40,033 nt of DNA from Opitutia bacterium (lineage in GTDB: Bacteria; Verrucomicrobiota; Verrucomicrobiia; Opitutales; UBA953), in NCBI GenBank assembly GCA_947378845.1, contig CANCLQ010000010.1:1-40033 (forward strand), in the 5' to 3' direction. A program made the translations under genes and the position numbers. Shown here piece after piece: positions 7,618 through 14,621 of the stretch. Under the pieces are notes generated by a model. The model did no database searches and was not told the origin of the DNA. It was given only the letters and a program-made list of their open reading frames with translations. The first letter of the stretch is position 1, and each line of letters starts with the position of its first letter.

Positions 7618-7987
7618 GTAGGGGCACGACTGCGTCGTGCCCGTTTACAATTTAGGACGCCACGCAGTGTCGCCCCTACCTTGAGATGCACGGCACGCGC
7701 GGAGCGCGAGGCCTACCCACTTCAATTCGCATACGCCTCGGGTAGGGACGGCGCTCCGTCGCCGTCCGTTCGCCGATAAATTTAACAGACGAGAGAGTCT
7801 TGGCTAAGATCCGATGAATTTAACAGGTAGGGGCACGACTGCGTCGTGCCCGTTGACCATGTCGACAATAGAGAATCGTTCGAGATGCGTAAGTTGTAAG
7901 GCGAACGGACGCCACGCAGTGTCGCCCCTACCTTGAGATGCACGGCACGCGCGGAGCGCGAGCCCTACCAGATGCAGGTGCCCCTAC
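7618..7987. repeat. Cluster of seven REP-like palindromes plus a half unit
   Basis: The gap between prmC and proS holds units G 7618-7642 (GTAG, stem GGGCACGAC, loop TGC), H 7655-7679 (imperfect stem, CTAC end), I 7692-7716 (degenerate GCGC-type stem, CTAC end), J 7742-7767 (GTAG, stem GGACGGCG, 6-base loop), K 7827-7851 (same as G), L 7907-7931 (same as H), M 7944-7968 (near copy of I) and a remnant N near 7980-7988 that keeps only CCCCTACC. The same three stem families occur at 2358-2625. Loops are conserved by family (CTGCGT or GCTCCG cores) while stems vary. No gene is visible in the gap; the promoter of proS must lie within or beside these units. Confidence 0.85.
7655..7710 (+). repeat. 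56-bp perfect direct repeat (second copy 7907-7962)
   Basis: Positions 7655-7710 and 7907-7962 are identical over 56 bases, covering REP unit H, a TTGAGATG linker and most of unit I (and likewise L and M). Identity across linker DNA points to recent segmental duplication of a two-unit block. A smaller echo is the CCGAT(A/G)AATTTAACAG linker at about 7773-7788 and 7811-7826. Confidence 0.9.
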
Positions 7988-8823
7988 CTCGCCTTCCAAA
8001 AGCGTGCCCGTCCACTCATATCGCTAATACCCGTAGACTCTACGTAGCCTGCCGCTTTCGAGATTTCCGCCAACGCAGCGTGCTGATCAATTCCAGTTTC
8101 GCAAATCACCCAACCGCCCGGACGCAAGAATTTCGGGGCCGAAGTTAAAATAATTTTCAAATCGGCCAAACCATTATCCGCCGCAATCAAAGCGGACTTT
8201 GGATCAAAGTCTTTCACTTCCGGATCCGCTACTGCAACTTCGGCGTCCGTCAAATAAGGCGGGTTCGAAATAATTAAATCGTACGCATCGGTCACAGCAC
8301 TGAACCAATCGGACTGAGCGAAATTCACTCGGTCAACCAACTGACAGTGTACTGCATTTTCTTTCGCCAAAGCCAAGGCCTCAAGCGATTGGTCCACCGC
8401 ATCGACTTTCCAATGCGGACGCTCGGAAGCGACCGCCAAGGCAATCGCACCTGTTCCCGTTCCTAAATCTAAAACGCGCACTGCTTGCTCCGCAGGAAAT
8501 AATCCGAGTGCTAAATCAATCAGCTCTTCAGTTTCAGGACGCGGCACCAGAGCTCGCTTGTCTGACTTCAAAACCAGATCGCGGAAATTTACTTTGCCTG
8601 TGATGTGCTGCAAGGGCTCGCGATTACCGCGACGCACCGTCATCGCACGCAACTTCTCGACTTCGGCATCATCGAGCAGTCTTTCGAACTGTAAATAAAG
8701 GTCTAAACGCTTAAGCCCCAAACCAGCCGCAAATAAATGTTCCGCTTCAACGCGCGGCTTTTCCAAGCCCTTGCGACCGAGAAAATCGGCTGCCTTCTTT
8801 AGTGTATCGAGTAGATTCTGCAC
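7984..8823 (-). CDS. prmC: Peptide chain release factor N5-glutamine methyltransferase PrmC
   Basis: Methylates the GGQ glutamine of release factors RF1/RF2 using SAM. The helical N-terminal domain (about 1-80) is followed by the Rossmann domain: LVPRPETEEL at 92-101, SAM motif LDLGTGTGAIALA at 118-130 and the catalytic NPPY at 187-190. The length of 279 is typical. It starts with GTG four bases after the stop of sua5, so it is the second gene of a sua5-prmC pair. Its TAG stop (7984-7986) is made from the GTAG head of a REP remnant, so the last residues or the stop may have been changed by the repeat. Confidence 0.95.
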   Translation of the reverse strand: MQNLLDTLKKAADFLGRKGLEKPRVEAEHLFAAGLGLKRLDLYLQFERLLDDAEVEKLRAMTVRRGNREPLQHITGKVNFRDLVLKSDKRALVPRPETEELIDLALGLFPAEQAVRVLDLGTGTGAIALAVASERPHWKVDAVDQSLEALALAKENAVHCQLVDRVNFAQSDWFSAVTDAYDLIISNPPYLTDAEVAVADPEVKDFDPKSALIAADNGLADLKIILTSAPKFLRPGGWVICETGIDQHAALAEISKAAGYVESTGISDMSGRARFWKAR

Positions 8824-8827
8824 AGGC

Positions 8828-9811
8828 TTAGCGAGCGGCCGCGCGGGTCAGTCGATCATTGAACGCCAAACCTAAGCCAGCAGGCTCCGCCAGTTCAGCG
8901 TAAATTTTTGTGAAACTATGTGCGTCTAATTTGCGCAACAAATCAAAAAGGTTCGCTGCGGCTTCGACGACAGAATCATTTTCGGAAAGATAAAATACTT
9001 CGGCGCCTGCTGGAATGTTTGAACGTCGACTCATCAACAACAACGCCGATTTTACTTCAATAGCTACTGGTAATTTTCCGTGTGCAAATAATTCTACGCG
9101 CGTCGCCGGACTGTAGTGTCGCTCCAACATTCCTGGTGCAGTTTGAGCAACTTGTGTGTTCGCAACTTTTGTCACGACTTCAATCGCGCCGAGTTTTTCG
9201 CTCAAAGCTTCAAGTGTAATCGGACCTGGACGGAGCAAACGGATGCGCTCCGGCGAAGACAGATCGATGATAGCGGACTCTAGTCCATGTTCACAGGCTC
9301 CACCGTCAACAATCCAGGGACAGCGCTCGGCCAGCGAATCACGTACGTGTTGTGCACGAGTCGGACTCACATATCCAAATGGATTTGCACTTGGTGCGGC
9401 CAATGGACGCTGGGCTAATCGTAATACTTCGCGAAACAGCGGATGGGCTGGGACACGCACGGCCACCGTGTCCTGCCCTGCGGTGACCAAATCGGGTACG
9501 CACTTTTTTCGACGCAAGATTACGGTGAGTGGCCCTGGCCAGAAGGAAGAAATTTTTTCGAGCCGCGCGTCATATTCAGCGATGTTCTTTAAAGCTTCGA
9601 CATCGAGCACGTGGACGATGAGCGGATCAAGTAGCGGTCGACCCTTGATTGCGAAAACTTGAGCGAGAGCTTTTTCGTTCAACGCATCCGCCGCCAATCC
9701 GTAAACCGTCTCCGTAGGCAATGCGACGCATTCGCCATTCACCAATAATTGAGCTGCCTTCTGTAAGTCAGCTGGAGCAGCACTTAAAAACTGGGGCAAA
9801 GGTTTCGACAC
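8828..9811 (-). CDS. L-threonylcarbamoyladenylate synthase (Sua5/YwlC type)
   Basis: Makes threonylcarbamoyl-AMP from threonine, bicarbonate and ATP, the first step of the t6A37 modification of ANN-decoding tRNAs. The YrdC domain (about 10-200) shows ECVALPTETVYGLAADA, KGRPLLDPLIVHV and APSANPFGYVSPT. A C-terminal extension of about 110 residues, with LLRPGPITLEAL and APGMLERHYSPAT at the linker, makes it the long two-domain Sua5 form rather than the short TsaC form. The start is GTG 9811. The gene is upstream of and nearly touches prmC; both act on the translation apparatus. Confidence 0.94.
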   Translation of the reverse strand: MSKPLPQFLSAAPADLQKAAQLLVNGECVALPTETVYGLAADALNEKALAQVFAIKGRPLLDPLIVHVLDVEALKNIAEYDARLEKISSFWPGPLTVILRRKKCVPDLVTAGQDTVAVRVPAHPLFREVLRLAQRPLAAPSANPFGYVSPTRAQHVRDSLAERCPWIVDGGACEHGLESAIIDLSSPERIRLLRPGPITLEALSEKLGAIEVVTKVANTQVAQTAPGMLERHYSPATRVELFAHGKLPVAIEVKSALLLMSRRSNIPAGAEVFYLSENDSVVEAAANLFDLLRKLDAHSFTKIYAELAEPAGLGLAFNDRLTRAAAR

Positions 9812-9876
9812 GCGGGCAAATCGTTGGGGCTAATTTGGGGAGTGACGGCGAAAGGGGCAATCGTTGGTCGTAAAAT

Positions 9877-9902
9877 AAAAAGGCCGCCCAAGGGCGGCCC
9901 GT
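9877..9902 (-). terminator. Terminator of rpsR
   Basis: On the minus strand a perfect 8-bp GC stem (GGCCGCCC / GGGCGGCC, loop of two bases, arms at 9882-9889 and 9892-9899) is followed by TTTTTATTTTA. It begins about 20 bases after the rpsR stop. Confidence 0.9.
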
Positions 9903-9923
9903 GTCAGCTTACGCCGAAGTGAA

Positions 9924-10118
9924 TTACTTCATCGTAATCATATTGCGGGCACGTTTAACGGCGCGGGCAATATAACGTTGTTGACGGGCGGTGAGGCCGG
10001 TCAGCTTGCGGGGCAAAATCTTGCCGGTCTCGGTGACGTAACGGGACAATGCCTCGGGTTCGGTGAAATCGAAATCGAGAGGATTGCGGGAACGCTTGAG
10101 CTTACCTTCAGTAGTCAT
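9924..10118 (-). CDS. rpsR: 30S ribosomal protein S18
   Basis: Small-subunit platform protein that pairs with S6. The sequence of 64 residues shows the S18 core: a central DFTEPEALSRYVTETGKILP segment, then KLTGLTARQQRYIARAVKRA and a short basic tail. It stands alone here, without rpsF, ssb or rplI, unlike the common rpsF-rpsR operon. The ATG is preceded by ACCTCCC rather than a Shine-Dalgarno sequence. tlyA ends 72 bases upstream on the same strand, with a CCCC-loop-GGGG hairpin (10157-10170) in between. Confidence 0.96.
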   Translation of the reverse strand: MTTEGKLKRSRNPLDFDFTEPEALSRYVTETGKILPRKLTGLTARQQRYIARAVKRARNMITMK

Positions 10119-10152
10119 GGGAGGTTTGGAAGTAAGAGGAAGAGCCCCTCCT

Positions 10153-10174
10153 GCAACCCCAAAAACGGGGCTGC
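10153..10174 (-). promoter_or_regulatory. Hairpin in the rpsR leader
   Basis: A CCCC / GGGG stem around AAAAAC, extended by GCA / TGC after a mismatch, lies 35-56 bases upstream of the rpsR start. It could be a weak tlyA terminator (no T-run follows) or a leader structure for S18 control. The function is not shown. Confidence 0.3.
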
Positions 10175-10190
10175 ACCACGTCGGCTGAGC

Positions 10191-10949
10191 CTAAGCCCGC
10201 TTTTGCAGGGCAATAAGGAACTCGCGATTGCCGTCCCCACCCTCGATTGGTGAAGGAATTACCCCTAAAACGGAGGATTCTGCTAAAGATTGGGCGGAAG
10301 CTGAAAGGGCCTCAACCACACGTGCATGGATAGCCGGATCTTTAATAATACCCCTACCCTTATCGGCCTCGGCCTTGGTCGCCTCGAACTGTGGCTTAAT
10401 CAAAGCCACCAGATAACCGCCCTTGGCCACCCGATCCCAGGCCACCGGCAAGACGAGTCCGAGCGATATAAAACTCAAATCCATGACCACGATACCATAG
10501 GAGGCGTGGGGTAATTTCGCGGTGGGCAATTCGCGCGCATTGAACTTTTCGAAATTCGTGACGCGCGAATCCGTGCGCAATTTATGATGCAACTGCGCCG
10601 TACCGACATCGACACAGGTCATGCTTACAGCCCCGCGCTGCAACAGGCAGTCGGTAAAGCCACCCGTCGACGCACCGACATCGAGTCCGTGCAATCCTTC
10701 GACCGAAATTTTAAAATGCTCAAGCACACCTTCTAATTTTTCACCACCGCGTGAAACAAATCTAGGCGGTTGATCCACCATGAGCACGGAGTCTTCCGGA
10801 AAAGATTGGGAGGCCTTATTGACCACTGCATCGGGACCCGAGCGCACCTTGCCCGCTAAAATCAGCGCCTGTGCAATTGAACGCGAAGGAGCGAGGCCGA
10901 GTTTCAACAGTAACTCATCCGCACGCATTCTTCCTGGCTTAGCGGCCAT
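10191..10949 (-). CDS. tlyA: TlyA family rRNA 2'-O-methyltransferase (hemolysin A homologue)
   Basis: S4-like RNA-binding domain at about 5-65 (MRADELLLKLGLAPSRSIAQ, RFVSRGGEKLEG at the linker) followed by an FtsJ/RrmJ-type methyltransferase (GLDVGASTGGFTDCLLQRGA, VMDLSFISL, LIKPQFEA, GGDGNREFLIAL). The K-D-K-E catalytic tetrad is recognisable in these segments. Characterised TlyA proteins 2'-O-methylate cytidines of 16S and 23S rRNA and affect capreomycin sensitivity; the substrate here is inferred. It starts 3 bases after the thiG stop and so is the last gene of the thi run, a position that probably reflects cotranscription rather than a thiamine role. Confidence 0.92.
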   Translation of the reverse strand: MAAKPGRMRADELLLKLGLAPSRSIAQALILAGKVRSGPDAVVNKASQSFPEDSVLMVDQPPRFVSRGGEKLEGVLEHFKISVEGLHGLDVGASTGGFTDCLLQRGAVSMTCVDVGTAQLHHKLRTDSRVTNFEKFNARELPTAKLPHASYGIVVMDLSFISLGLVLPVAWDRVAKGGYLVALIKPQFEATKAEADKGRGIIKDPAIHARVVEALSASAQSLAESSVLGVIPSPIEGGDGNREFLIALQKRA

Positions 10950-10952
10950 AGC

Positions 10953-11720
10953 TTAATCCAAAAAACCTGTGAGAGGTGAGGTAGGCTGAGCCACAATGGA
11001 GCCCGCACCCAAGCCTGATTCACGTGCAATGCGACCCGCTTCGACCGCTAGACGAAACGCTTTGGCCATCGCGATGGGATCACCCGACGAAGCAATGCCC
11101 GTATTCACCAATACTGCGTCAGCCCCGATTTCCATAGCTTCCGCCGCATGTGACGGTGCACCCAAACCTGCATCCACGATCACCGGAATGCGTGCTTGCT
11201 CAACGATGATGCGCAAGAAATCGCGCGAAAGTAAACCGCGGTTAGAACCAATCGGTGCACCGAGCGGCATCACCGCAGCCGCACCGACTTCTTCGAGGCG
11301 TTTCGCCAAAACAGGATCCGCGTGAATGTAAGGTAGGACCGTAAAACCTTTTTTAACTAACTCGCGACACGCCTCGAGCGTCTCGATAGGATCCGGCATT
11401 AAATATTTAGGGTCCGGATGAATTTCTAATTTCAACCACGACGTACCGAGCGCTTCGCGTGCTAGCTCGGCGGCAAAAATTGCCTCCTTCGCCGTACGCA
11501 CGCCCGAGGTATTCGGTAAAATTAAATGTTTCTTTGGATCCAGCGCCGAAAGAATGCCGTCATCCTTAACACCAAAGCGCACGCGCTTGATTGCGACCGT
11601 AATAATCTCGGAGCCACAAGCATCGAGCACCGCGCGCAATTGCTCAGCTGAAGCATACTTACCAGTGCCCGTGAGTAAGCGCGAGGTGAAGGTGCGATCT
11701 GCGATGCGTAAGGAGGCCAT
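10953..11720 (-). CDS. thiG: Thiazole synthase ThiG
   Basis: Forms the thiazole phosphate of thiamine from 1-deoxy-D-xylulose 5-phosphate, dehydroglycine and ThiS thiocarboxylate. The Schiff-base lysine is Lys97 in SWLKLEIHPDPKYLMPDP, matching Lys96 of the Bacillus enzyme. Other family segments are RLLTGTGKYASAEQ, LPNTSGVRTAKEA, AAAVMPLGAPIGSNRGL and IPVIVDAGLGAPSHAAEAM. The length of 255 from ATG 11720 matches the E. coli protein; in-frame GTG 11732 would add four residues. It follows thiE by 55 bases and precedes tlyA by 3. The glycine oxidase or tyrosine lyase (ThiO/ThiH) and ThiF needed with it are not in the window. Confidence 0.96.
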   Translation of the reverse strand: MASLRIADRTFTSRLLTGTGKYASAEQLRAVLDACGSEIITVAIKRVRFGVKDDGILSALDPKKHLILPNTSGVRTAKEAIFAAELAREALGTSWLKLEIHPDPKYLMPDPIETLEACRELVKKGFTVLPYIHADPVLAKRLEEVGAAAVMPLGAPIGSNRGLLSRDFLRIIVEQARIPVIVDAGLGAPSHAAEAMEIGADAVLVNTGIASSGDPIAMAKAFRLAVEAGRIARESGLGAGSIVAQPTSPLTGFLD

Positions 11721-11775
11721 CCGACTTCTCACAATCCAAGTCTCGGCGAAATTGTCCAGCCCTCCCGAATGAAGC

Positions 11776-12390
11776 CTAGAATGAAACAGCTGCCACTAAT
11801 TCTCGCGCCGCCCGTTCGGGGTCTGCGGCCAAGGCAATCGACCCGCTCACCGCGATACCATGTGCACCTAAACCCTTTAAAGACGGCCAATCCTGCACGG
11901 TCACGCCTCCAATGGCGTAGCATGGTAGACCACTGGCGAGTTTGATTAATTCACTCAGCGTCGACTCCGAATGAACGGGCGCAAGTTTATCCTTACTCTT
12001 TGTAAAACGCACAGGCCCCACGCCGGCATAATCCACTCGGGCGGATTTTAAAACGGCGACATGCGACGGATTATTTAAAGTCACTCCAATGATTGCATAA
12101 TCACCGAGCGCGGCACGTGCCTCAGCAGGCGAGGCATCGCCCGAACCTAAGTGCACGCCATCGGCTTCAGCCGCGTGAGCGACTTTGAAAGAATCGTTTA
12201 CGATAAATGTCGCACCGAAATCTTGGCATAATTCGGCAACGCTTTGTGCGGTCTTAATCCATTCCGACTCCGGAAGATTTTTTGCACGTAATTGAATCCA
12301 CCTCACTCCGCCTTCTAAAGCTAAACGAGCCTGCTCGCGATGCGAGAGCGGCGAAGCATCGAGCGTGAGGAATTGAAGACGCGCCTGCAC
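11776..12390 (-). CDS. thiE: Thiamine-phosphate synthase ThiE
   Basis: Couples HMP pyrophosphate to thiazole phosphate. The TIM barrel shows WIQLRAKNL, ATFIVNDSFKVAHAAEADGVHLG, the GPVRFTKSKD loop and YAIGGVTVQDWPSLKGLGAHGIAVSGSI, all in the expected order. Length 204 is normal. The start is GTG 12390, three bases after the stop of the TenI-like gene, so translation is likely coupled. It is the more canonical of two ThiE-superfamily proteins in this operon, so I give the synthase role to this one. Confidence 0.93.
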   Translation of the reverse strand: MQARLQFLTLDASPLSHREQARLALEGGVRWIQLRAKNLPESEWIKTAQSVAELCQDFGATFIVNDSFKVAHAAEADGVHLGSGDASPAEARAALGDYAIIGVTLNNPSHVAVLKSARVDYAGVGPVRFTKSKDKLAPVHSESTLSELIKLASGLPCYAIGGVTVQDWPSLKGLGAHGIAVSGSIALAADPERAARELVAAVSF

Positions 12391-12393
12391 GAA

Positions 12394-13071
12394 TTAATAC
12401 TTACGTTTTAATTTACGCGCGTCTTTTCCTGACCATGCACGTTCGATTTCTAAAAACGCGTGAACGGGGTTCGGCGCTTCCCAAACTGAACCGATGAAAG
12501 CGATACCATCGAGACCCAAGGCACGAACATGAGCGGCATTCTTAGCAGTGATTCCGCCCAAACCATAAACCGGGCAACCGCCTTCAGCGCGCCAGCGTTC
12601 AACAATCACCTGGAATTCACGAGGTGTACGTTGTGGAACATAATCGCGCTTTGAAACCGATGGATAAAGTGGGCTAAGAAAAATGTAGCGACTGCCCTTA
12701 GGCACTGAGCGCATTTCGTCGTAGGAATGACACTTACAACTTAGCGGCACTGACTTCGGCCAGCGACCAGGAATGCGATCGCCTTGGTACATTTGAAATC
12801 CACCCAAGCGATGCTTTAAAACTAAATCGGGGTGCTCCTCTAAAACGATACGCGAATGAAAAGCCTTAGGCACTTGTTTAAGGAAATTTTCGTAGTCTTT
12901 AATTTTCCATTCGCGCTGCGGCTGAACGTGTAAGCGACCGAGGCCGACATGGAAAAGCTTGTTCACGACTTTTACATTCCAAGCGGTGCGACTCGGCGTA
13001 AAGAGCACGAGGTTATCCGGTGCCGCATCTTCAGGCTCCGCAATGAAAAGTCCTTTAATAAATTTAAGCAT
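12394..13071 (-). CDS. TenI-like protein of the ThiE superfamily (putative thiazole tautomerase)
   Basis: A second, divergent ThiE-fold protein of 225 residues. The synthase loops are altered: no LRxK strand, no ND metal pair and no GVHLG. What remains is barrel end LGGITAKNAAHVRALGLDGIAFIGSVW and a middle segment SCKCHSYDEM at 111-120, followed by YIFLSPLYPSVSKRDY. A His in an S-x-H-S context (here Cys-His115-Ser) corresponds to the catalytic His of TenI, which aromatises the ThiG product. The same arrangement is seen in Bacteroidetes-type ThiE-like proteins. ATG 13071 overlaps nothing and lies 7 bases after the thiS stop, with GGAGG about 12 bases upstream; the frame extends further up but only into thiS. 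Tautomerase activity is inferred from motif and operon position. Confidence 0.75.
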   Translation of the reverse strand: MLKFIKGLFIAEPEDAAPDNLVLFTPSRTAWNVKVVNKLFHVGLGRLHVQPQREWKIKDYENFLKQVPKAFHSRIVLEEHPDLVLKHRLGGFQMYQGDRIPGRWPKSVPLSCKCHSYDEMRSVPKGSRYIFLSPLYPSVSKRDYVPQRTPREFQVIVERWRAEGGCPVYGLGGITAKNAAHVRALGLDGIAFIGSVWEAPNPVHAFLEIERAWSGKDARKLKRKY

Positions 13072-13078
13072 ATAAAAA

Positions 13079-13279
13079 TCAGCCTCCTTGGGCGGCGCGA
13101 ATGACGAGAACCTCGGCACCTTCTTTTAAGGAATGGCTAGCCCACTTGCCGCGCGAAACCACCGTACCATCAACTGCTGCCGCAACGGCGGCTTCATGGG
13201 CAATGCCCATCTCCGACAGGAGATCCGCCAAGGTTTGAGCCTTAGTTTCCTGTGGTTGATCGTTCACGATAACGCGCAT
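13079..13279 (-). CDS. thiS: Sulfur carrier protein ThiS
   Basis: Ubiquitin-like 66-residue sulfur carrier for thiazole synthesis. It ends in the required Gly-Gly (RAAQGG), which is adenylated by ThiF and converted to a thiocarboxylate. The body shows a beta-grasp pattern: MRVIVNDQPQE, then LADLLSEMGI, VAAAVDGTVV and a late LKEGAEVLVIRA. It is the first gene of the run thiS, tenI-like, thiE, thiG, tlyA. The upstream region (13280-13370) is shared with the divergent cyclophilin gene and shows no TPP riboswitch. Confidence 0.95.
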   Translation of the reverse strand: MRVIVNDQPQETKAQTLADLLSEMGIAHEAAVAAAVDGTVVSRGKWASHSLKEGAEVLVIRAAQGG

Positions 13280-13370
13280 GTTTTAGGCTCAAAAACCTGA
13301 GCCCCGAGAGGCGGGCTGGCAAGCGGAGGTTTGAGATTGCACGGACATTGAAGCAGGTTTGGCTGATACG

Positions 13371-13979
13371 ATGAAGTCCTTCCCCTCGTGGATTATCTGC
13401 CTCGTCGCCTTACATGCTTGGGCGGCCGAAACCCCCTCTCCTAATAATACTAATATGAAAGAATCCAACACTGGCGCCGCACCTCGGGCCATCATTCACA
13501 CCACTGCTGGCGACCTGACGCTCGAGTTCTGGCCCGACGTCGCTCCACGCACGGTAGATAATTTCCTCAAACTCGCTCGCGAGAATTTCTATAATGGCAC
13601 GGCATTTCACCGCATCATCAAGGGATTCATGATTCAAGGCGGTTGCCCCAACTCCAAGCAAGGTGCGCGCGGCATGCCTGGCACTGGCGGCCCTGGCTAT
13701 CAAATTAAAGCTGAGTTCAATAATCGTTCGCACGTTAAAGGCGTCATCTCGATGGCCCGCTCTCAAGATGTGAACAGCGCAGGCAGCCAATTCTTTATCT
13801 GCCACGGCGACGCTGCCTTCCTGAATAACAACTACACCGCCTTCGGCAAACTCGTCGATGGCGAGAAAGTGCTCGATCAGATTGCAGCCACCCCATGCAC
13901 CGGACCGGAACGCTCATCCCCTACTGTTCGCATTGAAATCACCAGTGTCGAAGTAGTCGGAGAAACCGCTAAGAAGTAA
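13371..13979 (+). CDS. Exported cyclophilin-type peptidyl-prolyl isomerase
   Basis: Catalyses cis-trans isomerisation of prolyl bonds, here probably in the periplasm. MKSFPSWIICLVALHAWAAE is a signal peptide with a likely Ala-x-Ala cleavage site at about residue 19. The cyclophilin core follows: DNFLKLARENFYNGTAFHR, then IIKGFMIQGG, AGSQFFICHGDAAFLNNNYT and FGKLVDGEKVLDQI. The catalytic Arg (FHR), Phe and Gln are present; the Trp that binds cyclosporin is Phe here, as in many bacterial cyclophilins. ATG 13371 is preferred to TTG 13359, which would spoil the signal peptide. The gene is divergent from thiS. Confidence 0.93.
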   Translation: MKSFPSWIICLVALHAWAAETPSPNNTNMKESNTGAAPRAIIHTTAGDLTLEFWPDVAPRTVDNFLKLARENFYNGTAFHRIIKGFMIQGGCPNSKQGARGMPGTGGPGYQIKAEFNNRSHVKGVISMARSQDVNSAGSQFFICHGDAAFLNNNYTAFGKLVDGEKVLDQIAATPCTGPERSSPTVRIEITSVEVVGETAKK

Positions 13980-14035
13980 GTGAATCTTACTTTCTTTACA
14001 CCGTTCAATATCCAAACCTAATCTAACACTTCCCC

Positions 14036-14557
14036 ATGAAATCCCTACGTACCCTCGCCCTCCTGCCTCTTACTGCAGCGGCAGCACATGCCTACATGCA
14101 TAGCCCGTCCATCGAGCTTCAACTCGGACAAAGCCGTCCGACTGGCTATGATCAAGGCTCAGTTGTTGGCCTCAACATCGCTGGCCAAGTTAGCCAAAGC
14201 GTCGGCCTCGGATTAAATCTCTCCAGCAAGACCATTGAAGATATCAACGCAGGCATGAAGGTTAGAAACGCTTCGCTCGACCTCACCTATGAACTGAATC
14301 CTCGCGGAGCGATTCGTCCATTCATCGGCGCTGGACTCGGCTACGCATGGTTCTCTGACGCCGCTGGCTTCACGGACAGTAAGGGCGCAACCACCACGAG
14401 CGTCTTTGGTGGCATTCGCTTCGAACTCTCTCGGAGTGTCGATATCGCCTTCAACGTTCGCAATAACGAGATCCTCAACGTTCCTGACGCAACCGGCGCC
14501 AACGGTAAGACGATTAAGAATTGGGAGTCCACTGTCGGCCTCCGCTTTAAGTTCTAA
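14036..14557 (+). CDS. Small outer-membrane beta-barrel protein (OmpW/opacity-like)
   Basis: A signal peptide (MKSLRTLALLPLTAAAAHAY, cleavage after Ala-His-Ala) is followed by about 150 residues of alternating polar and apolar strands ending in an aromatic: VGLRFKF, the terminal Phe being the usual signal for outer-membrane assembly. Segments such as IRPFIGAGLGYAWFSDAAGF and TTTSVFGGIRFELSRSVDIA are typical of 8-strand barrels of the OmpW/OprF/opacity superfamily. No ligand or function can be assigned. It stands alone, has CTTCCCC before the ATG instead of a Shine-Dalgarno sequence, and ends at a strong bidirectional terminator. Confidence 0.8.
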   Translation: MKSLRTLALLPLTAAAAHAYMHSPSIELQLGQSRPTGYDQGSVVGLNIAGQVSQSVGLGLNLSSKTIEDINAGMKVRNASLDLTYELNPRGAIRPFIGAGLGYAWFSDAAGFTDSKGATTTSVFGGIRFELSRSVDIAFNVRNNEILNVPDATGANGKTIKNWESTVGLRFKF

Positions 14558-14575
14558 TCGACTCATCCGTTCAAT

Positions 14576-14605
14576 AAAAAGGCCGTCCTTTAGGACGGCC
14601 TTTTT
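14576..14605. terminator. Bidirectional intrinsic terminator
   Basis: An A5 tract, GGCCGTCC (14581-14588), loop TTTA, GGACGGCC (14593-14600) and a T5 tract form a symmetric terminator for the barrel gene on the plus strand and the esterase on the minus strand. Confidence 0.93.
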
Positions 14606-14621
14606 ATTTATATTAAATGTA

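Noticed and set aside
13280..13370. Possible TPP riboswitch upstream of thiS
   Set aside because: The expected CTGAGA and GATCTGG/AACCTGAT-type conserved segments are absent; only a small GGCTCA/TGAGCC inverted repeat is seen.
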